From Azolla pinnata (Eukaryota; Streptophyta; Polypodiopsida; Salviniales; Salviniaceae), in NCBI GenBank assembly GCA_037176905.1, contig JBBBWG010032297.1, positions 1 to 42,649 of the forward strand: 42,649 nt of DNA, read 5' to 3'. The notes below the pieces were generated by a model that was given only the letters and a program-made list of their open reading frames with translations, made no database searches and had not been told where the DNA came from. Made by a program: the position numbers and the translations under genes. The number at the start of each line of letters is the position of its first letter. The stretch's first letter is position 1. Of the stretch, positions 1 through 12,444 are shown piece by piece.

Positions 1-681
1 TCACATCGTTGACCTAGCCTGGTCTTCATTAACCCACCGACCTAGTCCTGACGGTCCGAATTCGTTCAGGTAGGTCGGCCTACCCTGTTGGCCGGATCCC
101 TTTCAGACCTGCTGACCCCTCCGAAGCCGATTCCACCTCCGATTCCACCTAGGGACGGTTTTCTTCATGACAACGGATTCTCGACTATAAGCATCAAATA
201 AGTTATCTAGCAGCATCTACAAAGCCAGCATATTCGTCCATTGCCAACCATTTCCATGGTTCGACACAGTTTTCCACGTTCACGTCGTTTCAGAGAAGTC
301 TACAAGAACAAGAGGATCAAAACCGAAGAACTTGACAACACGTCAGCCAAACCATCCATCGCTGTGCTGCTGACTCTTTCTAGCAAAGTCGATGGTAATC
401 ACCTCTGGTCATCATCATCGAAGCGCAAAGGCTAATTTGTATGAATGTACATAATCGATGTGGACAGTAAGCAAATGTCTGCACCGAGCATGACGTTAAA
501 ACACGTGCTCGTGAAGGCTAGCTGGCAGCTTGACCACGCAAACTGTAGCCGCAACCGAACTAGATAAAAAGCACACATTGGAACAACTCGGATCGACGCT
601 ACATGCATTGCCTAACACTGCGTCTGACATGGCCATGCAATGCATCGTCATCATGTTGGTGGCGTGCGATCTGGTCAAGCC
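1..681. other. Intergenic spacer, no supported gene
   Basis: I see no splice-consistent or family-recognisable coding sequence here. A 64-codon open frame at 241-435 has no recognisable motif. The stretch probably lies upstream of the diacylglycerol kinase promoter. Confidence 0.5.
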
Positions 682-1111
682 TGCATGCATGCATGCATGC
701 ATGCACACATACACACATACACCCATACACACATAAACACATACACACACGCACCCACATATATACATGCACGCATGCACAGATGCATACATACAGGCAT
801 GCACCGATGCATACATAGAGACATGCACACACACACATACATCTACACACAAGGCATGCATGCATACATACCCACAACATACATACATACACACATACAC
901 ACACACATACATACACACATACATACACACATACACACATACACACACATACACACACACACACATACACACACGCACACATACATACATACATACATAC
1001 ATACACGCATGCACATGCATATGCACATCCATGCATCAATGCATGCGTACGTGCACACATACATGCATATACATACGCGACACATACATACATACATACA
1101 TACACACATAC
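682..1111. repeat. Compound CA/CATA/GCAT microsatellite
   Basis: About 430 bp of almost uninterrupted alternating purine-pyrimidine DNA. It starts with a TGCA/GCATGC run at 682-704, then mixed CACACATA and CATA units, with further TGCATGCA words near 780-860 and 1010-1060. Both strands are open in several frames, giving spurious His/Thr/Tyr-rich or Cys/Val/Met-rich translations that are not genes. The tract ends just before the presumed 5' UTR of the diacylglycerol kinase gene, so it sits in that gene's proximal promoter. Alternating purine-pyrimidine tracts of this type can adopt Z-DNA. That is general knowledge, not something shown here. Confidence 0.95.
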
Positions 1112-2040
1112 TGTCGGAGGAGGAGCCCACTGCATTCCTCTCCATATCCACGGCCATGGTGTTGCGCTCTGCCCTCTGTAAATGCGGCATTCTGCCTTCC
1201 TCTTCTGCTTCCCCCTCCTCTTCCTCCACCGGGTAAGCTGACATATCCCTTCTTGCACCTCAAAAGCTCTCTCACTCGTCGTTCTTGTAACGTCCCTCCC
1301 CGAACTCGGAGCTTTCTGCCGATAATTTGTAAATGTTCGCCTTTTGTTTGTTGCTCACGTAGATCAGGTGCTGGGAAATTTCTCGTCTTTGTTGCGTTTT
1401 TATTGATAGATCACCACGCTTATACCATCTTCTGCCTCCATCCGTTGGTTGAGACAATTCGTGGGAAATTCCGTATCTTGTTTCCCGTTTCTTGCTTTAT
1501 AATCTGCATATTCTTTCTGCCACACATACACACACGCCTCCTACATGGTTGATTACATGATGCATACTGGAAACGGAAAATGCCTGCTTTAGGTTTCGGC
1601 CAGGAACCTGTGCATATGCATACTGGAAGGTTTGCTCGTCTCTGAAAACTTGCCATTGCTTGGTTTTTCTTTTCTTCTTTAGATTGTGGGAGGAACATGT
1701 CAAAATGTATTGCATGATTCGATGAATGTTGGAAAGCTTGTACATTGTCAAGTTTTTGAGCATTAGCTCAGACCTCTTGATTGGTCTAGATTCGATGTAG
1801 GAACAGTTCTAAACAAGCATCATAGAGAATTCAATGAATAATAGAGGAATTGCCTTTTTCCATTTTCTGCTGTTGCTCAGACATGCATTACTTTTTGTAG
1901 AATGCTGGCAAAGAGTAACCTTTAAGACAACTAATGAGTTCAAATGATCTACTTTTTCATTCTTTCTTCTGGATCAATTGATGAAAACAAGATAAGAGCG
2001 TTTTAACATCCATCCAAAATTCATTTCTTGTAGCATCAAC
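1112..2040 (+). promoter_or_regulatory. Presumed 5' UTR with an intron, diacylglycerol kinase gene
   Basis: A pyrimidine-rich stretch typical of a plant 5' leader (about 1112-1232) ends in CACCGG followed by GTAAGC. A matching acceptor (TTTCTTGTAG) lies at 2024-2033, only 7 bases before the kinase start codon at 2041. A leader intron of about 801 bp (1233-2033) is therefore likely. I cannot locate the transcription start; no clear TATA box is visible between the microsatellite and the leader. The intron is T-rich, as plant introns usually are. Confidence 0.5.
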
Positions 2041-5000
2041 ATGGGAGAAACAGCAGAGGAAATCAATGACATCATTCAAAATATGAGAATTCCTGATACA
2101 ATTTTCAGTGAGGTTGAGTCCGACCCAAACCAAGTACCAAAACATCCTGTACTAGTATTTATCAATTCGAAAAGTGGTGGTCAGCTTGGGTCAGAATTGC
2201 TAAAATCATACCGAGCTGTTCTCTCTGAAAACCAGGTGAGGAAATTGTGCTGAAATAATTTTGAGTTGCATTGAACAACCTATCAACGCCACATGTGTGT
2301 TGTCCACTGTTGTTCTATTGTACATGATTCAAAATTACAAGTATCAAAATCATGTAAGGATATTGTGCTTAACATTGAACTGTATCGATTTAATGCACTA
2401 GTTTTACCACAAAAATGATGCACATGTTCTTAAGTAGTTAAAAACATTCTGCCAGCCCTGCCAGCCCTGCCAGATCTCATTCCAGCTATATGATAAAGTA
2501 TCCAAGATATAGAGTATTGTATGGTTTGTATCTATCCACAGTAGCTGTGTATTGCCAGAAAATACAATGGCTAAACTTCCATTGAAGTAATTGGTGTCAT
2601 GCATCCCATTCCTTATAATTCTGACTGTACAAATTTCAAAGAGCTTGTAAACGGATTCAAATATTTTTGTGTGCATTAGGGGGAAGTGGTTATGCATCCT
2701 TGAATACGGTGGAATAAAAATTGTAACTCACAGACCTGAAAATGGTTTGAATCAGAAGGATAAATGTGTAATTGGATGGAACTTACAAGTTAAGTTCCAG
2801 AGCACACCATTATGTCCCTTGAGTAGGAACATTTCAATTCAGTTTCTAGGATCCAAAGAATTGAAGGTTATTATTGGAGATATCAAAGATGTTTCTTACT
2901 GAGCTGAATTATTCAATGAAACATTTCCACGCAAGAAGGAGAGTCCTCCTTTGTAATATTAGATGGACTTACCTTGCCACGTTGTGCACACAGACATACA
3001 GACACACGTGCATACACACATATACTCACATCTTGCTGCTTTGTGGTTTCATCTTTTCCTTGTAAGGTTTTCGATTTGACCACGGATAAACCAGATAAGG
3101 TGCTTCACAATTTTCTGCATAGTTTGGAGAAACTGAAGGGAATGGGAGATCAAATTGCGGAAATCGTTCAGAAGGATTTAAGGATTATTGTGAGTCACTT
3201 CTTTCAAATTAATCAATCTGTTTGTGTGATATCTCTGCAAACCAGGCATAAGGATTTGTTAACATGTTTGTCAATTATAAAACTAATTTTTCATATGGAA
3301 GCTGTGTGCATGTATATTTTATTTTTCTTCTAGGTTGCTGGTGGAGATGGTACAGCTGGATGGCTCTTAAGTGTAGTTGGAGATTTGAAACTTTCCCACC
3401 CACCACCTATTGCAACAGTACCCCTTGGGACAGGAAACAACTTGCCATTTTCATTTGGATGGGTGGGATACCAACTTATTTCTGTGTAGACTTTTTACAT
3501 AGTCAGATATTCACATCCAGGAACATTGGCTATCTTCTGCAGGGTAAAAAAAATCCAGGCACAGATGTGGAATCTGTTAAAAAGTTTCTCTGCCTGGTTT
3601 ATAATGCAAATCCAATGAACATTGACAGGTATAGAATTTTGGTGATTGGCTTCTTGGATGAGTCTCAAAAGAGTATGATAAAAGTACTGGCTGAACTACC
3701 TGAATCCTCATACCATCACATATTCAAATAATAATTATCATATGCTTGTTAATCTTGAAAACAAGTTCAGTAAAGAAATCATCTTCTGGATTGGTTGTAT
3801 GCCTCATGAACAATATTGCGTTATGTACTGTCTTGTTAGCAGTTAATATAGCTTCTATATCTGAGGATGCCTAAAACATCATAGAAAAGGAACTATATGG
3901 TCGTTCAGAAATTTGATCATATGGATTTTAATGGATTCTGTGTTTGGTTAAGAAATGAGCATCACTTTTGTGGTGTAGGGTTAAATCGAAAACCAACAGA
4001 AATAATACCATATATAACAGTACAGATCTGACATTCTATGATCTGGGAAAACGACAATGTAATGAGTGTGTATCTCATGTAATTAGACAAAGCTAATGAG
4101 AATCTGTTACACGAGAAGCAATGCTCTGTTGATCATTGTGGACTGTGGACTGATCCAGGCATTCCTCCTTGATTTGATTTGAAGTAGGCATGAGATTATA
4201 TGTAGTTAATTGGAAGAGCTAGCTGATTTTGTGAGAAGGATCTGCACAGCAAGGGAGTGTACCAAGAGTCATGCGCATGGCTACCTATGATTATAATATA
4301 TGGAATTGCTACATTGTTTGAGAATGTATCCTGTCACCAGTTGATGATTAGCGTAAATTTATTAGATGTTTATGTTGTTTATTCATTAGACATGGACGTG
4401 AATATTGAGCTTGTTAATTTTGTGATGGGTTACTCTATACATTATAGTTTTGAAGGTATATATCTATTAATCTGGAAGCGCTAGGATGAACCGGTACCAA
4501 ATATGTAGGTGTATCTTGTAAAATGAGTGAACCTAATGCTTTATGGATTATAGCATACGCACAGTGATATTATGATCACAGTATTCATATTAATTTATTC
4601 CTCATCTCCAGATCTAACCACTAGTTACATGTTAAAAAGAACTGATGTCGAAGTATCCACATAATACGTCCTTAAGATTTGTAGACAGTTGTTAATATGT
4701 GTGTGATGCCTAGTGAAACACTTGTAAAATAGTCAGCAAGTAATAGAAAATTTTTGAGCCTGATATGCATTTATGCTAATTTATTATGGGCTTGCATCAC
4801 AATGATCATAGTAATTTATTTCTCTACCTCCATAGATTAAACTATCAACAACAGTTAAAAGGAAGTATCATTGAAGTATCCACATAATAAGTTCTTAGAT
4901 ATGTAGACAGATATCAATAAGGATGTGATGTCTAATGAAACTCGTGAAAATAAGTTAGCAAGTACAATAAAACTTACAAGATATGGTTCACCGTTTTTGA

Positions 5001-6406
5001 GCCTGATGTTACATTTTCTGGTCTTCAAAAGGTTAATTCTGTTTCTGCAGTTGGCATGTTTTTCTGAAAATGCAGACTCCGGTAGGTGAACTTGAGCCAG
5101 TAAAACTACCTCACTCATTGCATTCTTTTAAGAAAGTATCAAAGTCGGATGCTTTCCATGAGGTATATATGCCTGGTCTTTTTATCAAAATTCTAGACTT
5201 CACTTCAAGTAGGCAGTTTTGTTGTTATTGTGCTTTTTTATGACACTTTCTCTCACTACATGGTTTACTTGCTGCCTGTTGCCTCTTAACCAGTCTGAGT
5301 CTTTCTTGTGCAAGCTCCTTTATTCTCTGATTATTCAGCCCTTCCTTTTCGGTTTAGGCGTCAGATGTTTAGTTGATCACTAATGGACTGCCTTGTACAG
5401 GGTACCCATCTGGCTTATGCTCATTAGTGATGGTGGATATGCCTTATTGATGAAGATGTCACCATGGTGAAGACGTCTTATATAGGTGTTTGGAACTGTA
5501 CTAAGTTAAAGCTCGATCCTGTGGAGATCCTCTATTTGGCAAAGATTGGCAAGCTTCGAAGAGGACAATATGCTTGCAGAAAAGCTCATTGGAACTGAAA
5601 GTAGATCTTGAAAGGCTACCCGGATTCAGCTCAATATCAAATCCATGCAACCGGAGTAGAGATTATTGAAGAAAACAAAGAGATTTAGCAACCTATATCC
5701 CTAAGATCAAAGATGAAGAGCGGTAGATACAAGATTTGAACTTAAGGTTAGGGCGAGAAGTTATCATTGTAGAAGAAAGATTATTTCACAAAGTTGGAGA
5801 TTATGGAAAAGGTTTAAGTTTCATTCACCTAGGATACTCATATTTCCATCCACAGAAAAGAAAGTCGTGACACTTGATGTTCTTGAGTAAATATTGATGC
5901 CAGACTGCGTTAGTCTTGGGGTAAAAGGAAAACTAAAACCTTTTAAGTTCAGAACAAAAATTTGGATCTTTAGAAGCTTCCATTTGCAAGCTAAATCTGC
6001 TGTCTATAGAGATGACAGTATGGAAAATTTTGATTATCCTAAGCCTAGCTGAATGCTAGATGCACGGTGTATCAGAAGTACCTATAGTATCATAAACTAC
6101 AATCGCTGATTAATGCTTTCTATGCCCACTGCAGTGGAGAGATTTGTCTATTGATACTGGTTGCATAGGCTTGGAACCTCTCTCTTTGTCTCAGTTTTAT
6201 GAAACTAATTTTATGAGCCTAAAAAGTTTCATTAGGGTATTATAATCCACACTCTTTGATTAGTGTTTGTATGTGCACGTCCCTGGGAGGTTTGTGTTGA
6301 TTAGTGTATTAATGTCGGCCTCTCATGGACTCAGTTTTATGCCATTAATCTATGAGGATTAAAATTAGGTATTTATATCTATATCTATCTCTATATATAA
6401 GTGTCT

Positions 6407-6440
<34 letters not shown>

Positions 6441-9400
6441 GTATATCTATATCTATAGAGAATACAAATACCTCTTTGAAACCTTTCTGTCCATGTTTTT
6501 TCGTGTGAGTATTGGACGATACCAACTTATTATACATCCCTAATTTTAATCATATTATTTTCGCATAGTGAGCATTTTCTGTATGTCATCAATTGCAGGA
6601 TGGAGCCCAAAACTTTCGAGGTGGATTTTGGAACTACTTCAGTATAGGTGAATACCTTCTGCTATTAGCTAGTTAGATCTATGGAAATATTCTTGAGGTT
6701 ATTTCTATTTCAAGCCTCGGCGTCCAAAAGTGGTCACATGGTGGTTTGTATGTTTTGTTACTGCAATTTGATATTTGTGGATTGACATGTTAACATGGAA
6801 ACTGCATGGACATTTATTTAAACAGTACATTGGCTTGATTTGAAAGAACAGAAGTTCTAATAGCATATTAATTATGTCTTTTGGAGACATGTAAATATTC
6901 GTAAAACAGTTAGGTAGTGTGGTGTCCACAGGAATGGATGCCGAGGTTTCTTATGAATTTCATCGGAAGCGAGAAGAGCATCCAGAATTATTCAAAAATC
7001 AGCTTATGAATCAGGTCTGAAATTGATTGATGAGATGAATATATCTTTGCTGAGATGAATATATATTGATTCCTAATAGTTGATGAATAAATACAGGGAA
7101 TGTATGCCATGATTGGTGTCACACAGGGTTGGTTTTTGGCAAATATTATGCGTCCAGCATCAAGGCGAGTCATTTGATTGAATTCATGTTTGGACTCGGA
7201 TGAATTTTAAATTAGGTGTATGCTAGGGAAATTCTATGGCATTGGAGGGCCAGTCTTCAAAATGTGGCGCCACATATTAACGCAGATTCATGATGTGCTT
7301 GAGTCTCTTTTTTGCGTATTCATAGGGAGTGTAACAGCATCTCATTGTTTTAGAAAGAAATATGATTGTTGAAGATAAAATATTCTTACTTATGACCATG
7401 TTTGATCAGGGACATAAATCAACTAGCTACCATCCTAATTCAAGGCAAACATGACAGTCATTGGAAGAAATTAAAGATACCTAGAAGGTATGCTGGAGTA
7501 ATGTCCATATAGTTTTGTGCATGTGTGTTTGTCCTGATTCAACTATGCCCTTGGACCAGGATAAGGTCGGTTGTAATGCTCAATCTACCTAGTTTTTCTG
7601 GGGGTTTGAATCCATGGGGAACTCCTAGAGATACCAAGTTTTGGAGGATTTCTAGAGATAGCAGCAAGCTTACAGAGGTGTGCTCTTCATTTTACGATCT
7701 ACTACATGTATTTTGAGCTATGTGATAATGGTCTCCTTTGTTGGGCTTTTAGTAAAAGTCAGCATCTGTAAATGCATATCTTAGTTAACTACAAAGATTG
7801 ATGATAGAAAGTTTTGAATGAATATCATTTATTAAGAGTGTAATGTCGTCTTTTCATGCCAAAGAACCTGACACCTGCATATGTGAATGATGGACTTATC
7901 GAACTTGTTGGGTTTAAAGATGGGTGGCATGGACTCACACTCTTGGCACCTAACGGCCATGGCACACGACTTGCTCAGGTATAAGCTTCATAAACGCTTT
8001 AATAATGCAAGAAATAGTGCATGACAATTTGTGTAAAGCTGAGGTAACTAAGATTTAGCTATAAAAGCAACTGTATATTATTAGCAATTCTATTTCTTCG
8101 CTATGAGAGTCTTGTAAAGTCATCCGTATGCCTGCTTAATACTGATTTTCTCTTTTTGGGGGGTTTTAGAAATGATGATTTTTTTCCTCCTTTAGCTTGT
8201 TTATGTTCCTGTAAATGCCTGCCTCTATTTGATGGGTATAACTGATTTTCTCCTTTGGTGGTTTTCTGACATAACGAATGTTCCTTTGCTTTTGCTAGCT
8301 ATCATGATGTGGTGGAACTATTTTATCCTTAACCGATTGTTTTGCCATACTGAAGATGGAGATTACAATCCAATATTTGGTTGAAATTTAAATTTTTAGT
8401 TGAGAATGGTTCATGGATAGTACTAACATGGTACTCCTTTATCTTTCTGTTTGTGGGCACATTGAGCTTCTTGCTCCTTGTTTTACTTCTCGTTCTTTTT
8501 CTTTCTGCAAAGAAAGATCCATTAGCTTTTTGAACGCCAAAACGTTTTGGAATTAGTGGCACTGATAGCCATCTTATAGAAAAATGTTGGTTGGTGTGAA
8601 TAACAGCTGCGGGTGTAGCTAATTGAGAAGACGATAAAAGAAAATGTTTAGACAGAAATGCACCTTTTCTCCCAGTTTCTTATGTCAAAGCAGAGCACAT
8701 CTCACCTCTACTATATTCACCACTGTGCGACTTCCTGCAAAGAAAGATTGAATATAAGCTTTCTTGCTGTAAACAGGCGGTATGGTCTTAAACTGTAAGA
8801 GAAATTAGCAATCTCTACTTTGATACCAGTTGAAGGGGAAGCAAACATAAAAGTATGCTCGGGAAAGGGGCCAGAGAGAGTAAGAGATAGATTCACGTTT
8901 TGAATTTTACTATACTACAGTTTGAATCCTCAAGGTTGGATTTAGCAAAGTGTGTTATATTTGTAGAAATATCTAGCTGTCCAAAGTGAGCTAAGGGTCC
9001 TTTACACCCAACGTTATTGTTGCCCCTTTTCTTGGTTAGGTTCTTTGTGTCCTAGCTGAAACCTTGCAAGCATATTTGCTTGGTAGACTTTTGGTGTGGA
9101 AGGCGTCATGGAGCTAAAGAAAGTTGTAATTGATGATGAATGTGGTTGTATAGTTTTTGTCAACAACTTCTCTTTAAGCCTTGTGAGGACCCTAGGCATT
9201 GTTGGTTTTCTATTCCAATACCTTGGGTGGTGGGCCAAACCCTTGTTTGAAAAAGCAGTGGTATCGCCCTCCCATTTCATAAAATATGGTACAGTGACAA
9301 ATATAGTGTTCTGATTCTACCCCCCTATGATGTAATTGGTATATCTGTCTGTTCTTTCACAGTTTCCGTGTATATCTACTCTTTAGAGAGGTGTATTTTT

Positions 9401-10237
9401 GCATTGTTGACATAAATAACCTTTTGTCTAGGCTTTTACATGAACTTGCTTCTTGGCATTGGCACTTTAGAGTTGAATTATAGCTTTGTATTTATATATC
9501 GATACATGGTAAAGAAATTGGTGGAAACATAAATTGTCTCAATATGTAAAGTGAGAAAAATGTGTAGGTGAATAATTCTATGATGGTCACTAAGGAAATT
9601 ACTGTATAGAGGCAGCCAGTTTCTAAGATGAGTCTGATGACTGTAACTTATTTGTATTTTTTCGGTCCTATCAAAACAAAGTTGTATCTTGTTAAAAAAA
9701 TTGTGTTCAGGTGTGATTATTTTCTTGAAGAGGGAACTATTTTTGATATTTTAAGTGCAAACAATGCAGAGAGCCCAAACCCATAAACACCGTACTGTGA
9801 AAAGTAGTTTCATATGAAATTTCCCAAACAAAATAATTTTCTGCCCTTTTTTTTTATTGACATTGTGTCAGGCTCACAAAGTCAGGATAGAATTCCATAA
9901 GAATGCTGGAGAGAAGACTTACATGAGACTGGACGGAGAGCCGTGGCTACAGCCATTGCCCACTGATGAATCAACAACTATACTTGAAATAACTGCTTTA
10001 CGACAGGCTGTGATGCTTACAACAGGTGATTGCATTGCAAAGTGCATTGACCATCAGGCTGGTGAGGTAGAATCAACTTGGGGTGCGCTCTCAGCCCCTG
10101 CTTCGACTGTTTCCTGTTCACCTGCTCATTTAGAGATAATAGACTTTGAAAGTGAGGAACATGACACGGAAGAAGATGATGGCGAGGACAGTCAGCATAG
10201 AAAGTTTGGTGCTGCTGATACCTTTAAGATCACTTGA
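2041..10237 (+). CDS. DGK: Diacylglycerol kinase, plant DGK5/6-like (cluster III)
   Basis: Phosphorylates diacylglycerol to phosphatidic acid with ATP, in plant lipid signalling. Coding exons: 2041-2235, 3067-3189, 3334-3462, 3543-3628, 5051-5162, 6599-6647, 6932-7014, 7097-7164, 7410-7487, 7560-7677, 7865-7978, 9872-10237. Phases close exactly, giving 506 aa. The catalytic domain opens with [15 protein letters not shown] (about 36-50). The nucleotide-binding GGDGTAGW is at 109-116 and LGTGNNLP at 137-144. The accessory domain contains [16 protein letters not shown] (about 221-236), TQGWF (about 268-272), [15 protein letters not shown] (about 316-330) and [10 protein letters not shown] (376-385). 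There are no C1 zinc fingers and no N-terminal hydrophobic segment, which fits the compact plant class rather than DGK1/2. The C-terminal tail after LEITALRQ is acidic and ends in [12 protein letters not shown] see no obvious basic calmodulin-binding helix. The start at 2041 is the first ATG after the leader acceptor. Intron 8 has a GC donor (7165-7166). The family call is strong; the cluster III assignment rests on remembered motifs. Confidence 0.93.
2236..3066 (+). other. DGK intron 1
   Basis: GTGAGG donor and TGTAAG acceptor. It contains three tandem copies of a 9-bp CTGCCAGCC-like unit near 2450-2474 and a short CA/CATA run at about 2985-3030 close to the acceptor. No other coding signal is evident. 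Confidence 0.7.
4530..5000. repeat. Tandem duplication inside DGK intron 4
   Basis: Two diverged direct copies with a period of about 223 bp. GAAGTATCCACATAATA occurs at about 4650 and again at about 4873. GTAGACAG, GTGATG..TAATGAAAC and TTTTGAGCCTGATG also occur in both halves in the same order. The second copy runs almost to the polypyrimidine tract before exon 5 (acceptor at 5049-5050). Confidence 0.8.
5163..6598 (+). other. DGK intron 5, long
   Basis: 1436 bp from a GTATAT donor to a TTGCAG acceptor. It holds a TA microsatellite near 6409-6436. A purine-richer block at about 5440-5880 looks less like intron sequence than its surroundings, but all six frames are broken and I recognise no element. 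Confidence 0.6.
7979..9871 (+). other. DGK intron 11, the longest of the gene
   Basis: 1893 bp from a GTATAA donor to a TGTCAG acceptor, separating the last two coding exons. An open frame of 88 codons on the minus strand (9014-9280) and one of 72 codons on the plus strand (9096-9314) have no recognisable motif and are most likely chance. A poly-T run precedes the acceptor. Confidence 0.6.
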
Positions 10238-12125
10238 TTTGTAACTTTGTGCTTGTATTATGTATGTAAATTGCTAACATTATTTTCTTTACAACCTCTG
10301 ATTTGCAATACAGTTACGATTGGCCAACATCTGTATATTAAAATTTGTATTGGGAAATGAAAGGTATGTGACATGAAGTAAGACATAAGAATCTCCAGTC
10401 GTAAATGAGGAAGAAAGATTATATTAATGTCTGCTACATCCCAGAGATTACCAGTTAGTGATTTCATGGTGGGCAAAAGGGCCATGGTTAAGGACTTTAA
10501 TGCATGAATTAGGTACTGGGGAAATGGATCCAAAGATGAATTGCAAGTATGGAATGTGTGATAGCGATGGTCTTCATTACCTTCAGTTACATGTATTTTT
10601 TTGGTCTGTTATTTTGTGGAAGCATGACTTGGTTAGAGTTACTTTGAATCAACCTGATGTCTCATAGATGAGGTTAAGAGACATAATGGTAATTTTCCTG
10701 TATACGCTTTTCACCATTGATTTCTCCTTTAGAGAGAACATTGTAATATCTAATTTCTAGTTGGTGGGAGGAAGATGTAAGTTGGTATACTGCCTAAAGA
10801 TCCCTTTGGGGCATGTAGACGTCCATTGTAGCTCGACCTTGGTGTGGATCCATCATGTGAGAAACTCATGAAATCATCTCTGTTTCTAGGTCATCTTTGA
10901 GGGACGATGCTTCCTTTGATGCGATCCAGGTCTTGTTTGCAGCAAAGTGTACTATAATACTGAAAAAGGTGGTGGTTTTTTCAATGTCAAGAGCGGGCGT
11001 TGTTGAGCTGCTTTCATCACCTGTGAGTACCATGATCTTTCTCTGTGCATATCTGTTGCCCATTTTCTTTGATTCTTGAAATGCCATGCTGTGTAAATTC
11101 TGCAGGTTGGCATTTGCCGTAATTCGATGGACGCAGGTTCATTCATTGTTTGAAATCAAGCTTTTGCTATCATGCGGCTGAGATGTTCTTTGTGGGAGGT
11201 AGATTAAAATGCTTCAAATTATCTATAAAAGTATCTGTGTTTCTCTTCAAATATTTGGGGAGCTTTGGATCCAATGTGGCTGCTGGGCTGTACTTTGGCA
11301 GGGGTTGTGTTGAATGACCAACCAGGGTTTTGTTCAAGGCTTCTTTGAGGTATGCTTTGTGGTATATTATTGTTTCGTTCTATTAGCTATGCTGGTGGGA
11401 GAAGCTCCAAACATCTAAATCCTAGACGGCCATAGCAATCCATTATACGACTTTAGACCCCTTGATAGGGTGAAGGACATGGGATTATGGCCTCTTGCCG
11501 TTTTCAGGTTTATCATGAGAAATACCTCAACTTGGTGCTCCATGTGTTGACCTTGGTCTTTCTGGAATTCATCTTGTCAGCAAGTTGGTGCAAGAAAAGT
11601 AGTGCCTAGAAGGAATTTGCAGTGGGCATCTTGTATCCCAACTATTTCAACCTTTGGTGGGAATCTATCATATACTGGACTGACATGAATGCAACCTTTG
11701 GGTACAACGTAGTTGACGATAGGCACTTGTTGTACTAAGGAAATACTCACCAATGAAGTTTCTGTCAATCTTACACAGAATAGAACCTTACATAAGGGTA
11801 TGCCTGGTTGACAATCCTGACAGCAATCCAATCTTAAAGTTGAAACAGAGGTAAATTCTGTAAAAAGCCCCACGTTGAGTTAACAAGACTACGCCCGACT
11901 AATATATATGATTTCTAATTCTGCATTTATATCATCCACTCTAGTTTCATTGTCAGTGAAACGGTTATCTTCTACAAAAGTAGAACGCATTGATCTTGAA
12001 ATTTCGAAAACAATGTACATTTGGTTGTACAAGGTGCAGCTAGGCAACCTGTTGGGTTGCAAGCTTCAAAACCTTAATTCCATTTGATAAAGACTTATAA
12101 TACACAGTACATCAGAGGTAGTAAG
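10238..12125. other. Intergenic region between convergent genes, with an exon-like pair
   Basis: It contains the 3' UTR of the kinase gene and the downstream flank of the CDF gene. At 10890-11032 an acceptor-like TTTCTAG is followed by an open stretch (RDDASFDAIQVLFAAKCT and on) that ends at CCT/GTGAGT. A CTGCAG acceptor at 11100-11105 then continues the same frame for 15 codons (VGICRNSMDAGSFIV) to a stop at about 11151. I do not recognise this peptide. It may be two terminal exons of an unannotated or decayed gene, or chance. Nothing else in the interval supports a gene. Confidence 0.35.
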
Positions 12126-12393
12126 AACAAAGAAACTTCAAAACACCACTTCAGTTCACTATATTTACAGTGGCAACTTGCTTTCATGAAACAGAGCTGA
12201 AAGAAACCTCCATAGCGGTTGAATTTGATTTCGGCGCATGAAGGCATTCACCATTTTTGAACTTGGTCTCAAATTTACTGAAAATGCTGGTAGATGCCTT
12301 TGGTTTGAAGGCCAAAAGCAGTCCAAATGGAGCTTTGGGAAGCAGCCCCTAAGTCGTCGACCTCAAGGGTTTTGGGCACCAGTGGCGGAACAC
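12126..12393 (-). pseudogene. Truncated tandem copy of the CDF gene 3' end
   Basis: Direct duplicate of 12403-12679, which holds the last codons and proximal 3' UTR of the CDF gene. On the minus strand the copy reads [20 protein letters not shown] and IWTAFGLQTK, close to the parent's [20 protein letters not shown]. It then lacks 11 bases present in the parent and shifts frame into a stop. It also carries a 4-base AAGA insertion near 12201. It lies downstream of the CDF stop codon (12445), so it is either in the 3' UTR or just beyond it. It is clearly non-coding in its present state. Confidence 0.9.
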
Positions 12394-12444
12394 CAGAGAT
12401 GACAGAACAAAGAACCTTCAAAACATCACTTCTGTCCACTATTT

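Noticed and set aside
496-1552. Long open frames (up to 261 codons) on both strands through 600-1250
   Set aside because: They consist of His/Thr/Tyr or Cys/Val/Met repeats dictated by the CA/CATA microsatellite, and overlap each other in every frame.
11577-11873. 98-codon minus-strand open frame as a gene or retroelement fragment
   Set aside because: No reverse transcriptase, integrase or other motif could be recognised, and there is no splice or repeat context.
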